From contig JAIDRE010000075.1 in the NCBI GenBank assembly GCA_029061925.1, positions 1-38,215 of the forward strand: a stretch of DNA of 38,215 nt, written 5' to 3'. Made by a program: the position numbers and the translations under genes. Below the pieces are notes generated by a model. It was not told the origin of the DNA. It did not search any database and worked only from the letters and a program-made list of their open reading frames with translations. Below, piece by piece: positions 1 through 9,261 of this stretch. Position 1 is the first letter of the stretch. Every line of letters starts with the position of its first letter. The stretch is from Muribaculaceae bacterium (lineage in GTDB: Bacteria > Bacteroidota > Bacteroidia > Bacteroidales > Muribaculaceae).

Positions 1-153
1 TGCGCCTGTCACCTTAATATCGGCAATCTCGTATGTTCGAGGCAAACCGGTAAAAAGTACATTGGGATTATAGATTGTGTCAAGACGTTCTTGTGCTGAA
101 GCAGCAAAGAAGAGAGAGACTAACAACGTGATTAATGATAGCTTATATCGCAT
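1..153 (-). CDS. bamA: BamA outer-membrane assembly factor, N-terminal fragment
   Basis: The ATG is at 153-151 and the frame runs off the left edge, leaving 51 codons. The visible protein starts MRYKLSLITLLVSLFFAASA, a clear signal peptide, followed by QERLDTIYNP and then YEIADIKVTGA, which matches the start of a first POTRA domain. BamA inserts beta-barrel proteins into the outer membrane. The gene lies 24 bp downstream of uppS on the same strand, an order common in Bacteroidales (uppS-bamA). Only the signal peptide and the first strand of POTRA1 are visible, so another POTRA/Omp85 protein is possible, but the context favours BamA. Confidence 0.82.
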   Translation of the reverse strand, partial: MRYKLSLITLLVSLFFAASAQERLDTIYNPNVLFTGLPRTYEIADIKVTGA

Positions 154-177
154 TTTTTGAATGTGGATTGAAGTCGT

Positions 178-921
178 TTATTTAAGTTGTTCGCTCGTGA
201 GTCCGAAACGGCGCTCGCGGGTCATGTATTGTTTGATGGCATCCTCAAAATCTTTTGCAGAAAAATCGGGCCAATAGGTTTCAGTTACAAAAATTTCGGA
301 GTATGCAGCCTGCCAAAGCAGAAAGTTACTTAAGCGCAAGTCCCCTCCGGTGCGGATAATCAGCTCAGGATCCGGCATACATGCTGTCGCTAAATTATCA
401 GCAATATCTTTATCAGATATCGAGTCGGCATCAATTTGTCCGGCAGCCGCCATTGCAGCCAAACGTCGTGCCGCACGGGTAATTTCCCAACGTGAAGAAT
501 AGCTGATTGCCAGGCACAGCGTCAAACCGTTGCAGTGGGCTGTGTCAGCCATACACTGTTCAAGACGTTCGAGCGAGTAAGACGGGATTGACTCTTTGTC
601 GCCGATCATAGTCAACTTGACATTATTTTTAATAAGGTCGGGAGTTTCACGCTCAATCGCTGTTACAATCAAGTGCATCAACAGGTTGACCTCTTCAACC
701 GGACGATTCCAGTTTTCGGTTGAGAATGTGTATAATGTAAGATACTTAATTCCAAGACGCGAAGCTTCTTCAGTTATAAGTCTTACAGTATCGACCCCTT
801 TGACATGTCCCTCAGATCGGTCAAGGTTTTTAGCCTTAGCCCAACGTCCATTGCCGTCCATGATTATTGCTACATGGGCGGGCATCGGGTTTGTCTTTAT
901 GTTGGTCGATATATTGTTCAT
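178..921 (-). CDS. uppS: Undecaprenyl diphosphate synthase (cis-prenyltransferase)
   Basis: The protein has 247 residues, normal for the family. It catalyses chain elongation of farnesyl diphosphate with eight isopentenyl diphosphates, giving the C55 carrier lipid used for peptidoglycan and surface glycans. The signature HVAIIMDGNGRWA holds the catalytic Asp22. A second family block, RTGGDLRLSNFLLWQ, starts near residue 190 and is followed by SEIFVTETYWPDF, which contributes to the isopentenyl diphosphate site. The start is 5 nt after the stop of the upstream DUF6089-like gene and 24 bp before bamA, so the three are probably co-transcribed. Met13 is an alternative start, but the first Met fits the tight spacing. 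Confidence 0.96.
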   Translation of the reverse strand: MNNISTNIKTNPMPAHVAIIMDGNGRWAKAKNLDRSEGHVKGVDTVRLITEEASRLGIKYLTLYTFSTENWNRPVEEVNLLMHLIVTAIERETPDLIKNNVKLTMIGDKESIPSYSLERLEQCMADTAHCNGLTLCLAISYSSRWEITRAARRLAAMAAAGQIDADSISDKDIADNLATACMPDPELIIRTGGDLRLSNFLLWQAAYSEIFVTETYWPDFSAKDFEDAIKQYMTRERRFGLTSEQLK

Positions 922-926
922 TTTTA

Positions 927-1616
927 TTAATCAATATGATGACAGGTTGTGCATCGGGCACCGATCTCGTATGATAACGCTATGGTCAGACCCGACATCC
1001 AATCGGTATTCTTTGCAAATGCACTGTCTATTGTCAACGGATCGTCAAGATTAACATCATCAAGACGATCGGTAAACGTTTTAGTTACAACAAATTCAGC
1101 GGCTAAATTCAATCGGTCAGCAACACGATATTTCACGCCAACACCCATCGGGATTGTCGGAGAAACCGAAGTAGCAGTGTTTGAGTGAGCAGCAATAATA
1201 CCTGCACCTACCGTCAAATAGGGAGACCAATTTGACAACCTACGATAAGCGGCCTCCGATTTTCCGTAGGGCAAGAAGTTAAAGTTGAATCTGCCGTCAA
1301 ATCCATAAACGGTCGATTTAAATTGTCGCGGAGCCGATTGTGAGAGGAATGTTCCTTCAGACAATTTACCGCTCAAAGTTGAGATTGACAGATTAGCCCC
1401 GGCTGAGTATCTTGAATTGAAAAGATAGTCAGCCTTTACTCCGGCGGTTACACCGGGCTGTTTAAAAAAGTTAGAACACAAATCACCTGAATAACCCGAC
1501 ATACCGCATTTAACGCCAAAGTCAAAACGATAGCTGTCGTTTTGTCCCCGAGCTGCTAAAGCCGAAAATGAGGTCATTGTAAATATCATTATATAAGTCA
1601 GATGATTGGTTGTCAT
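927..1616 (-). CDS. DUF6089-like secreted/outer-membrane beta-barrel protein
   Basis: I chose the ATG at 1616 (MTTNHLTYIMIF), giving 229 residues, because it begins 8 bp after the upstream stop. The longer frame to 1670 would overlap that gene. An N-terminal hydrophobic segment ending near ALAARGQ looks like a signal peptide. The rest alternates aromatic and small residues with frequent Gly, as in a small outer-membrane beta barrel (for example FGVKCGMSGYSGDL and YLTVGAGIIA). The protein ends in RCTTCHHID, a CxxCH-like tail. Position and general form match the DUF6089 family that sits beside uppS in Bacteroides. That family call is from memory, and the function is unknown, probably envelope-related. 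Confidence 0.75.
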   Translation of the reverse strand: MTTNHLTYIMIFTMTSFSALAARGQNDSYRFDFGVKCGMSGYSGDLCSNFFKQPGVTAGVKADYLFNSRYSAGANLSISTLSGKLSEGTFLSQSAPRQFKSTVYGFDGRFNFNFLPYGKSEAAYRRLSNWSPYLTVGAGIIAAHSNTATSVSPTIPMGVGVKYRVADRLNLAAEFVVTKTFTDRLDDVNLDDPLTIDSAFAKNTDWMSGLTIALSYEIGARCTTCHHID

Positions 1617-1624
1617 TAAAATCT

Positions 1625-3148
1625 TTATTGAATTGGCTTGAACATCAACGTAGTTATAGCCGAACTCCAAACCGAGTTAACGAGATTTCCGTCGTTATCA
1701 TATCCGCCAAACATATAGATTGTCGGGACATCCCAGCTTGTGATAGCTGCAACAGCACGCGAATTTATCGTTGTCAACGGATTAACCCACCATCGGGGAG
1801 TCATTCGTGTCGGGTATGGGGTCCACTCGTTTGTCGAACGTGATTTTGCCGAAGCAAGGGTATATTCAACATCCTCAACAAATGCCTGTGCCATATTAAC
1901 CGGGGCGATAAAATCGGGCAACTGCATGAGAGAATCAGCCTGATGCCAATTAAAGCCGAGGTCGCGGGATACATAAACGGTTTCATTGTTTTTTCCGTTT
2001 GACATTTGACCACCCATACAAAGCAACACAGATTCTTTTGTTACTTTCCAATTAGTGCTTGATGTTTTGCAAGTAAAATATGGCAACAAAATCATACCAT
2101 CAGCAGCTGCAGGATGAGTTTTGGTCAAATTTGCCCAACTTTTACCGTCATAAGCCCATGTGTCATACAATTTCTTACCCGAAGCGTCACGTCCACCAAT
2201 CATAATTGCCTGAGCCTGAGTAGTCCACTCAGATGTGTAAATCACAAACTGGCTGTTACCCTTAACAGGGAAACGATTGGCAATAGGGGTTGTAGTTGTT
2301 TCGGGGTATGTCACATTATTATATATAGTACCATCGGTCGATACTCCGAGAAGGGTATCTTCATACGCTCCGAGTATATGATGCCAAACTGTCAAACAGT
2401 CGGTCCAAGTCACACCATAGTCGGAAGATTCATACAAGTCGCCCGCATCAGACAAGATATAAAGCTTTTCATCCAATGCTGTCAACTCATCAAGGTCGGG
2501 ATTAAATGACAGTTCAACGTCTTGCATTGACCATTCGCCTGAAGGAGTTTCGGCAGTTGCAACAGCAAACTTACCGTCTTTCGAGGTCATACAAACAAAT
2601 TTTGAAGTTGTCTTAACGGTCTTTTGAGCAGTCGGTGTTTCTAATGATGTCGGTAAATCTCTGCGGGCACCCGGCATCCACATCAATGAGTCAGAAACGA
2701 GCGTGTGAACATTAACCTGAATTGAATAATCACGCTTGTCGATTCCGTTTACAGCGGTAAGTCGTAAGGTCACAGGGCCATCTGCAAAATTGACATACTG
2801 TGTATTTTCTTCATCATATTCAATGACAGTGTCGTTGTTATAAATTGTCTTATACAACAGTTGAGTTTTTGAAACGTATCCGACAGAGATATTCACGCCC
2901 ATACGAGATATATTTGTACCCTTTGGGAGCGAATCGGCATTGAAAATTCGGGCATTGTTCAAGTCTATCGAGAAATAAACCGAGTCGAGCGATGACAAAA
3001 TCGAGTCATTCGCCTTCAAAGAGAAGGACGTTACGAGAACTTCAGACGACGCCTCTGGTATCGTGATGGTGTTTGATGCGTGGTTACACGACATCATTCC
3101 TACCATGGCAATACCTGAAATTATAAATATAGCTACTTTTCTAAGCAT
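1625..3148 (-). CDS. DUF6242-like lipoprotein with beta-propeller repeats
   Basis: I chose the ATG at 3148, giving 507 residues. It places a lipoprotein signal at the N terminus: MLRKVAIFIISGIAMVGMMSC with the lipid-acceptor Cys21. The upstream Met in the longer frame would bury this signal. After the lipobox comes a region resembling an immunoglobulin-like or cadherin-like N domain, up to about residue 150. Propeller-type repeats follow, with Asp-box-like motifs (ESSDYGVTWTDC and VSRDLGFNWHQA) and a kelch-like end (IYMFGGYDNDGNLVNSVW). The protein is expected to be anchored in the outer membrane. It heads the minus-strand series with the DUF6089-like gene, uppS and bamA. The DUF6242 assignment rests on context and domain look; the function is unknown. 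Confidence 0.78.
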   Translation of the reverse strand: MLRKVAIFIISGIAMVGMMSCNHASNTITIPEASSEVLVTSFSLKANDSILSSLDSVYFSIDLNNARIFNADSLPKGTNISRMGVNISVGYVSKTQLLYKTIYNNDTVIEYDEENTQYVNFADGPVTLRLTAVNGIDKRDYSIQVNVHTLVSDSLMWMPGARRDLPTSLETPTAQKTVKTTSKFVCMTSKDGKFAVATAETPSGEWSMQDVELSFNPDLDELTALDEKLYILSDAGDLYESSDYGVTWTDCLTVWHHILGAYEDTLLGVSTDGTIYNNVTYPETTTTPIANRFPVKGNSQFVIYTSEWTTQAQAIMIGGRDASGKKLYDTWAYDGKSWANLTKTHPAAADGMILLPYFTCKTSSTNWKVTKESVLLCMGGQMSNGKNNETVYVSRDLGFNWHQADSLMQLPDFIAPVNMAQAFVEDVEYTLASAKSRSTNEWTPYPTRMTPRWWVNPLTTINSRAVAAITSWDVPTIYMFGGYDNDGNLVNSVWSSAITTLMFKPIQ

Positions 3149-3169
3149 AAATTTTTTATTATCAAAGTG

Positions 3170-3177
3170 CAAAGTTA
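3170..3177 (-). promoter_or_regulatory. Bacteroidetes -7 box for the DUF6242-like gene
   Basis: On the minus strand this reads TAACTTTG, a perfect match to the TAnnTTTG consensus, 21 bp upstream of the ATG at 3148. No TTTG stands at the usual -33 distance, so the promoter is supported by the -7 element alone. It would drive the minus-strand series down to bamA. Confidence 0.55.
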
Positions 3178-3360
3178 CTATAATCTCAGCAATCTTTTGC
3201 ATTAAAAGTGCTAAAATTATAGACTTCTTTATAAAATATCACGCAAATTTACGTTATACTTTCAGATTTGACAACTTGTTATAGATTATTTACCCCTTTA
3301 GACCCTTTTTTTTTAAGTTTTTAACGATTTAAACCACTACAATCCTTACGGATGTTAACA

Positions 3361-3396
3361 AATAAACCCGCCACACAGTCAAAGACTGTATAGCGG
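3361..3396 (-). terminator. Probable terminator after the TPR gene
   Basis: On the minus strand, 22 bp past the TPR stop, CCGC...ACAGTC-loop-GACTGT...GCGG forms a stem of 4 plus 6 bp around a 3-nt loop (3368-3396). A modestly T-rich stretch (GTTTATTTGTT) follows. The tail is weak, so termination may be partial. Confidence 0.5.
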
Positions 3397-3418
3397 ATCG
3401 GTATAAAAAAGTCTATAT

Positions 3419-5635
3419 TTATCGTTCAACAGCCTCGATAACGAATGGCAACAGAGCAATGTCGGCACCACCGTTTTCAAGTATATCCACTTCATTTTCG
3501 ATGCGTCGTGTAACCTCAGCCGGCTTCACATCTACCCCGGCAGTCATTGCCAGTCGATAGTTCTTAATCGCCTCAGTTACATCACCTTTCATATATGCAA
3601 TATGCCCGATTCTGACATAATCGGTCGGAGTCGCAGTAAATTCAATGACCAACCGTTCATAATTTGCCGTAGCATTTTTATAATCTCCGGTTGCAAGCTG
3701 AACCCACGCCAGCATTCTCAATGCCTTAGTATCGTCAGGTGAGTAATAAAGCACTTTATGCAACAACGGCAAAGCCTTCCCATATTCTCGAATCTCAATA
3801 TAGCAGTTTATCAGATTGAGAATCACACTCTCATTGTCGGGCTGAAGCGCATCAATACGCTCAAAACATTCAGCAGCCTCCCTAAACTGACCGAGAATCA
3901 TCAGACACCCGCCAATTCGTTTCAGCGTCCAAACGCTACGCGAATCAATCAGTTCGGCACGTCTGTAATATTCCAGGGCCGCTTCGATTTCACCTCCTTT
4001 TTGCAGACAAAATCCAATCTTCTGGTACAATTCAGCCGAAGGTGGCATCGTTTTTTCAATAGCGCGGAACATTTCGAGCGCTTCGCCGTAATACTTGTGA
4101 TTAAAGTAAAATTCGGCAATCATCTGAGCATTATCCATCGCCATAACCCAATCCTTTAAGGCTCCAACCTTGAAGATATTGAATATCATTTTGAACGGGT
4201 CATCAAACTCGTTATGACGACTATACAAATTAAAGAATCGATACAAATCCTGAACATACTTGTTAACAGCATTTCGACGATCTACTGCTGTCTCATTAAT
4301 TGCCGCTGACCGAAGTTCAGCAAGATTAACGTTATATGTTTTAAATTGAGATAACATAAACGAACGCTGACTCTCAGGCACTTGCATCAACGAATAGAAA
4401 AACGAGTATTTATCACTGTTACATAGGAACGGTGAAACCACCAACATATCGGCAATCGGTTCTGCCTCCTCTTTATTTTCAGCCATCACGCCCGAATATT
4501 CAGAGGTAAATGGCAAGAACCAATTGGCAATCTCATTGAAGAATGTATAATTTTTCAAGTGGGCAAACGTGCTCATAAACACATCACCACCCTCCTCCTG
4601 AATTTCGGTCATCTCTTTTAATCTATCGGCAATACCTGATTTCTCAAGCACCTCCATCCATTCGGGATTCTCATCAAGTTCAGATATATCAGCCATTTGC
4701 GAAGCATCAAGATGGCGTTGCGCAATATCAGGTCTGATTTTGAGTAAACCGGGAATAACATCATCAGCCATCTTCCGATTGATTCGCTCGGTATCACGAG
4801 TTCTAACAATTTCAGCATAACTGTTTTGCAGGTCACCGACCCACGTCGGCTGCTCAGCTGCCTGACTTAGTCTTAATGAGAGCACATCAGACATCGGACG
4901 TTCAGGGTACTGAAACATTATCAGCAAGATAGCCGTCAGAGAGACCGGACCGAGAGCCGATTTTATGTCTCCGGCATATCGGTTATATACATCGAACAGC
5001 AAAGCCAATTTGTTCTCATCATAAAATTTGAAAAGTGACAACAACAATGACGAAACTACGAGATGTTTTACTGAATAACCAACTTCATCTGACGACAACA
5101 GTTTGGCAACCGCATCATAATTGTCCGAAACCAATGGAAATGTAACCCATAGTCGGTTGAAGATGCGTCGTTCCAATGCCTCACGTTGCTTCAGTTTTTC
5201 GCCATATGGCATCTGCTCTGAAAGTTCATCAGATGTTAAAAAGTTGAATATTGACATCTCGTCAGACATCTTCATATACCTCTCAATCAAAGCGGCGACA
5301 GTGTCGTCGGGGCGGGTTGCCTCAAACCTGTAAACATTATAAAACTGAGACGAGTCATCGGTCATTTCAATGCGACGTATCACCACATCAAGCAATTTTA
5401 ATGTTCTATTGACAAACGATTCATAACTCTTCACTCTACCAGGGTCAGTTCCGCCTGTCTCAAAATGGTCAAGCAAGCGATTATAGTCTTCAAGAATCGA
5501 GTCAGCCTGCCGCGCATAATCTTTTGTCGGAAATTTCTCACCAAGCTGCCTTACAATAGCGATTGCCGGCTTTAATCGGTGATTTCTGATTTGTTCAATA
5601 GCTTGACTTCTAAGTGTTTTATATGTTTTATCCAT
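3419..5635 (-). CDS. Tetratricopeptide-repeat protein
   Basis: The protein has 738 residues with no signal peptide or membrane segment, so it is probably cytoplasmic. The N-terminal two thirds are alpha-helical without recognised motifs. From about residue 510 there are several TPR units, for example AEFYFNHKYYGEALEMFRAI, ELYQKIGFCLQKGGEIEAAL, VWTLKRIGGCLMILGQFREA and VRIGHIAYMKGDVTEAIKNY, with the A/G-Y/A-F pattern typical of the fold. TPRs bind protein partners; no partner is indicated here. Large TPR proteins of this form occur across Bacteroidales. It begins 78 bp after the DUF488 gene stop and is followed by a hairpin. The specific function is unknown. Confidence 0.85.
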   Translation of the reverse strand: MDKTYKTLRSQAIEQIRNHRLKPAIAIVRQLGEKFPTKDYARQADSILEDYNRLLDHFETGGTDPGRVKSYESFVNRTLKLLDVVIRRIEMTDDSSQFYNVYRFEATRPDDTVAALIERYMKMSDEMSIFNFLTSDELSEQMPYGEKLKQREALERRIFNRLWVTFPLVSDNYDAVAKLLSSDEVGYSVKHLVVSSLLLSLFKFYDENKLALLFDVYNRYAGDIKSALGPVSLTAILLIMFQYPERPMSDVLSLRLSQAAEQPTWVGDLQNSYAEIVRTRDTERINRKMADDVIPGLLKIRPDIAQRHLDASQMADISELDENPEWMEVLEKSGIADRLKEMTEIQEEGGDVFMSTFAHLKNYTFFNEIANWFLPFTSEYSGVMAENKEEAEPIADMLVVSPFLCNSDKYSFFYSLMQVPESQRSFMLSQFKTYNVNLAELRSAAINETAVDRRNAVNKYVQDLYRFFNLYSRHNEFDDPFKMIFNIFKVGALKDWVMAMDNAQMIAEFYFNHKYYGEALEMFRAIEKTMPPSAELYQKIGFCLQKGGEIEAALEYYRRAELIDSRSVWTLKRIGGCLMILGQFREAAECFERIDALQPDNESVILNLINCYIEIREYGKALPLLHKVLYYSPDDTKALRMLAWVQLATGDYKNATANYERLVIEFTATPTDYVRIGHIAYMKGDVTEAIKNYRLAMTAGVDVKPAEVTRRIENEVDILENGGADIALLPFVIEAVER

Positions 5636-5713
5636 TAGTCACAATAAATTTTAATCACGGCATATCATGCCGCTTCATTTACACTTTACAGCAAAAATCT
5701 TGCCAAAACTCAT

Positions 5714-6079
5714 TCAACCGAGTTTTGACCGTAAAAACTGTTTCAAAACAAAAGCATTGTTATGTTCTTCATCTCGCGAGCTAAAAAGTAAAGTCACCAT
5801 GTCATGACTTTTAACCTCACCAACAAGTGATATTGCATCGGGCGACCGATTCAGTTCTTCCAAATATCGTTTTTCAAATTCGTCCCAACGTTCATCGGGA
5901 TTCTCATGAAACCAACACCTCAGTTCGTCGGACGGTGCTACATTTTTAGCCCACAGGTCATAATGAAATTTTTCTTTTGATTCTCCCCTGGGCCAAAGAC
6001 GGTCAATAAAGATTCTAAATCCATCTCCGTTTTCACCTTCAGCATCGGCATATACTCTTTTAATATTTATATTAGTCAT
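5714..6079 (-). CDS. DUF488 family protein (YeaO-like)
   Basis: I chose the ATG at 6079 (MTNINIKRVYADAEG), giving 121 residues, the usual family length. The longer frame adds 14 residues that do not look conserved. Family landmarks are RIFIDRLWPRG near the N terminus, then DLWAKNVAPSDELRCWF and WDEFEKRYLEEL, and a closing strand MVTLLFSSRDEEHNNAFVLKQFL. This fits the small single-domain DUF488 proteins related to E. coli YeaO, whose biochemical role is not established. It is divergent from feoAB, with a 155-bp gap between the two starts. Confidence 0.88.
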   Translation of the reverse strand: MTNINIKRVYADAEGENGDGFRIFIDRLWPRGESKEKFHYDLWAKNVAPSDELRCWFHENPDERWDEFEKRYLEELNRSPDAISLVGEVKSHDMVTLLFSSRDEEHNNAFVLKQFLRSKLG

Positions 6080-6203
6080 ATCTGTGTTATTTTTCACAAT
6101 TTTTATATGTCTATTAAACAATCTTATCGCGTTTTAGTTGCATCAATTCTCAACTTAAGTCATTTTTCTTATTTAAAATGATTCTAAATTAGAAAAATTT
6201 TAC

Positions 6204-6211
6204 GAACTTTG
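6204..6211 (+). promoter_or_regulatory. Weak -7-like box for feoAB
   Basis: GAACTTTG lies 23 bp before the feoAB ATG and matches TAnnTTTG except at the first base. No good -33 TTTG is seen. I see no convincing Fur-type palindrome in the 155-bp gap. Confidence 0.3.
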
Positions 6212-6234
6212 CAGACACTATCAAAATCAAGCAA

Positions 6235-8637
6235 ATGACCCTTAACGAACTCAAACCGGGCGAAACCGCAGTTATATTGAAAATACACGGTCACGGTGCT
6301 TTCCGTAAACGCGTGATCGAAATGGGTTTTACCCGTGGACGACGCATCACAACTGTTCTCAATGCGCCCCTCCACGACCCGGTAAAATATACTCTAATGG
6401 GTTACGAGGTTTCGCTCCGACGCGCTGAAGCCAAACTCATAGAAGTACTTCCGATCGACAATGCCTTCAATTTTGACGACATTTCCCACATCAATACAAC
6501 CGAAGAAAGCGACAGTGTTGTCAATGATTTTCAAGGACAAAGCCACACCATCAACGTTGCTTTAATCGGTAATCCCAACTGCGGTAAAACATCTCTTTTC
6601 AACATTGCCAGCGGAGCAACCGAACATGTAGGCAATTACAGCGGAGTGACTGTCGATTCCAAAGCCGGACATTTCAACCACAACGGCTACCGCTTCAATA
6701 TCGTTGACCTGCCGGGAACCTATTCTCTGTCAGCATACTCTCCCGAAGAGCTTTACGTTCGTCGCTACCTGAAGAATGAGCGTCCCGACATCATTGTCAA
6801 TGTTGTTGACGCTTCAAATCTTGAGCGCAACCTCTATCTCACAACCGAGCTTATCGACATGAACCGACCTATGGTCATCGCCCTCAACATGTATGACGAA
6901 CTTAAGAAAAGCGGCACAACCGTTGACTACAAAACCCTCGGAAGCATGATTGGCGTACCCATTATTCCGACCGTTTCAAAAACCGGATTTGGCATTGATA
7001 AGCTGTTTGACACAATCATTGACATCTACGAGAGCCGCCATGAACAAGTTCGGCATGTACATGTTAAACTCGGGAACGACATCGAAGACGCCCTTCAAGG
7101 TCTCCGTGACATAATTAAAAATGAACCGTCAATCGAAAGCCATTTTGCACCACGATATGTCGCAATCAAACTGATGGAGCACGATAGCGAATGTGAGGAA
7201 CTCATAAAATCGACACCCGTTTACGAAAAGCTCATCGCCATTCGCGACAAGGAGGAAGAAAAGTTGAAATTCATCCATAACGACGATGTTTCGTCTCTAA
7301 TTGCAAATGAAAAATACGGATTCATCGCCGGCGCACTCGCTGAGACGATGACCCAACCCGAAAGGACAAGCGTCAGCTCAACACATATCATCGACACATT
7401 TGTTACAAGTCCGCTATTCGGCTTCCCGATCTTCTTGATAATAATGTTTTTCATCTTTTGGGCAACATTTACCATCGGAAACTATCCGATGGAATGGATT
7501 GAGTCTTTAGTTGGAGTGTTGGCTGATTTTGTAAATAACACTATGCCTGACGGTCCGCTCAAAGACTTGCTTGCCAACGGTGTAATCGGCGGTGTCGGGG
7601 GGGTAATCGTGTTCCTGCCAAACATTCTGATTCTCTACTTTTTCATTTCATTTATGGAGGATTCGGGCTATATGGCTCGCGCAGCTTTTATAATGGATAG
7701 ATTGATGCACAAAATCGGACTCCACGGAAAATCATTCATACCCCTCGTAATGGGCTTTGGATGTAATGTTCCGGCTATTATGGCATCACGCGCAATTGAA
7801 AGCAAAAGCAGCCGAATTATCACAATTTTGATAAACCCGTTCATGTCTTGCTCGGCACGACTCCCGGTATATGTTCTCTTAACCGGTACATTCTTTGGAG
7901 CTCATGCAACTATTGTGCTGATGTCAATGTATATAATTGGAATTTTCGCTGCCGTAGTAACTGCCAAACTTCTGCGCAACTTCTATTTCAAAGAAGATGA
8001 AACACCGTTTGTTATGGAACTACCACCCTATCGTCTTCCAACCTTCAAGGCATCAGTGCGTCATATGTGGGGCAAAGGTAAACAATACCTCCAGAAAATG
8101 GGTGGAATCATTCTATTTGCCAGTATCATCGTATGGGCATTAAACTACTTCCCGCTCCGCAATAAATATTCATCAGTTCCTGCAAACGACATTCCACAGG
8201 AGCAAATAGATGAAAATCATATCGACACTTCGCGCGACTCCTACCTTGAAATGATCGGTAAAACAATTAGTCCCATTATGTCGCCATTAGGTTTAACATG
8301 GCGTCCAACCGTTGCACTCATCGCCGGAATCCCCGCAAAAGAGATTGTAGTGTCAACTCTCGGCGTACTTTACACCGGCGAAGAAGAAATCGACAACACT
8401 GCCCTATCGACTCGCTTGACAAAACCATCACCTGCAACCGGCAAACCCGACTTTACCAATGCATCGGCACTCGCATTTATGGTATTTGTCCTACTTTATT
8501 GCCCCTGTATTGCAACCCTAACAGCAATCGTGAAAGAAACCGGACACTGGGGCTACGGTGTGTTTTCAGCCGTTTACAACACCGCATTTGCCTGGATAGT
8601 GGCTTTCATCGTCTATCATATTGCCTTACTTTTTTAA
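6235..8637 (+). CDS. feoB: FeoA-FeoB fusion, ferrous iron transporter
   Basis: The protein has 800 residues. Residues 1-75 form an SH3-like FeoA domain (MTLNELKPGETAVI ... IEMGFTRGRRITTVL). After a short linker comes the FeoB GTPase domain, with G1 GNPNCGKT at 112-119, a VGNYSGVTV switch, G3 DLPGTYSLS, and NMYD as the guanine-specificity motif. The C-terminal half holds the membrane Gate domains, with FMEDSGYMARAAFIMD, the FGCNVPAIMASR segment and a second gate around IAGIPAKEIVVST. It moves Fe2+ across the inner membrane with GTPase control. FeoAB fusion is usual in Bacteroidota. A split-barrel flavoprotein gene follows 12 bp later. Confidence 0.97.
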   Translation: MTLNELKPGETAVILKIHGHGAFRKRVIEMGFTRGRRITTVLNAPLHDPVKYTLMGYEVSLRRAEAKLIEVLPIDNAFNFDDISHINTTEESDSVVNDFQGQSHTINVALIGNPNCGKTSLFNIASGATEHVGNYSGVTVDSKAGHFNHNGYRFNIVDLPGTYSLSAYSPEELYVRRYLKNERPDIIVNVVDASNLERNLYLTTELIDMNRPMVIALNMYDELKKSGTTVDYKTLGSMIGVPIIPTVSKTGFGIDKLFDTIIDIYESRHEQVRHVHVKLGNDIEDALQGLRDIIKNEPSIESHFAPRYVAIKLMEHDSECEELIKSTPVYEKLIAIRDKEEEKLKFIHNDDVSSLIANEKYGFIAGALAETMTQPERTSVSSTHIIDTFVTSPLFGFPIFLIIMFFIFWATFTIGNYPMEWIESLVGVLADFVNNTMPDGPLKDLLANGVIGGVGGVIVFLPNILILYFFISFMEDSGYMARAAFIMDRLMHKIGLHGKSFIPLVMGFGCNVPAIMASRAIESKSSRIITILINPFMSCSARLPVYVLLTGTFFGAHATIVLMSMYIIGIFAAVVTAKLLRNFYFKEDETPFVMELPPYRLPTFKASVRHMWGKGKQYLQKMGGIILFASIIVWALNYFPLRNKYSSVPANDIPQEQIDENHIDTSRDSYLEMIGKTISPIMSPLGLTWRPTVALIAGIPAKEIVVSTLGVLYTGEEEIDNTALSTRLTKPSPATGKPDFTNASALAFMVFVLLYCPCIATLTAIVKETGHWGYGVFSAVYNTAFAWIVAFIVYHIALLF

Positions 8638-8649
8638 TATAGTCCGACT

Positions 8650-9132
8650 ATGAGACCAATGAGAAAAGCCTCTCGGCAACAGTCAACCCAATTTACTTTT
8701 GAAGTCTTTGACAAAGCACCTTACATCACTGTCAGCATGGTTCGTCCCGACGGAACACCCTATGGAGTTCCCCTTTCAGTCGTTCGTAAAGACGAAACAA
8801 CATTCTACTTTCACTGTGCCGACGAAGGTGATAAAATCGACTCAATCTTAACCAATCCGACCGTAAGTCTGTCAGCCGTCAGCAAATGTTCGCCCCACTA
8901 CGAAGAAGAGAATAACAACTTTACCGAATACTACAACTCGGCAATCGCTATCGGAACAGCATCAATCGTCAACGACAACAATGAAAAAATCGAGGCATTG
9001 CGGCTGATTTGCAAGCGCTTTCTACCGGCATATATGAATCATTTTGACGAAGCGATCAAACGTAGTCTTGACCGTACCGCCATTGTCCGCATCACGCTCT
9101 CAGAGCCACCGGTAGGCAAGTCAAAGCATTGA
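8650..9132 (+). CDS. Pyridoxamine 5'-phosphate oxidase-like (NimA-type) flavoprotein
   Basis: The protein has 160 residues. ITVSMVRPDGTPYGVPLSVV followed by TTFYFHCADEGDKIDSILTNP is the pattern of the FMN-binding split barrel in PNPOx-like/NimA-related proteins. In such proteins the F-H-x-A-x-E-G-x-K stretch lies beside the flavin. A later block (YNSAIAIGTASIVND) continues the barrel. Members bind flavin or haem, and some reduce nitroimidazoles, but the substrate here cannot be told. The gene starts 12 bp after feoAB and could be co-transcribed with it. Met4 is an alternative start. Confidence 0.8.
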   Translation: MRPMRKASRQQSTQFTFEVFDKAPYITVSMVRPDGTPYGVPLSVVRKDETTFYFHCADEGDKIDSILTNPTVSLSAVSKCSPHYEEENNNFTEYYNSAIAIGTASIVNDNNEKIEALRLICKRFLPAYMNHFDEAIKRSLDRTAIVRITLSEPPVGKSKH

Positions 9133-9175
9133 TTCACAACGCAGTATCAGCCATATCTACGATTATTCTGCAAAA

Positions 9176-9207
9176 TTTGTTTATTTCACTATTTTTTTGT
9201 AATTTTG
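9176..9207 (+). promoter_or_regulatory. gyrB promoter, full Bacteroidetes consensus
   Basis: TTTG at 9176-9179, a 20-bp spacer, then TAATTTTG at 9200-9207 match the -33/-7 consensus. The start of transcription would fall near 9212, giving a leader of about 50 nt before the ATG at 9262. This also argues against the longer in-frame start at 9205, which would lie inside the -7 box. Confidence 0.8.
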
Positions 9208-9261
9208 TACCCTGAAAACCGACATAAATCACACCAAAACGAAGATTATAAACAATTAAAT

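Noticed and set aside
9205..9261. Longer gyrB start
   Set aside because: The codon lies within the -7 box, upstream of the expected transcript start.
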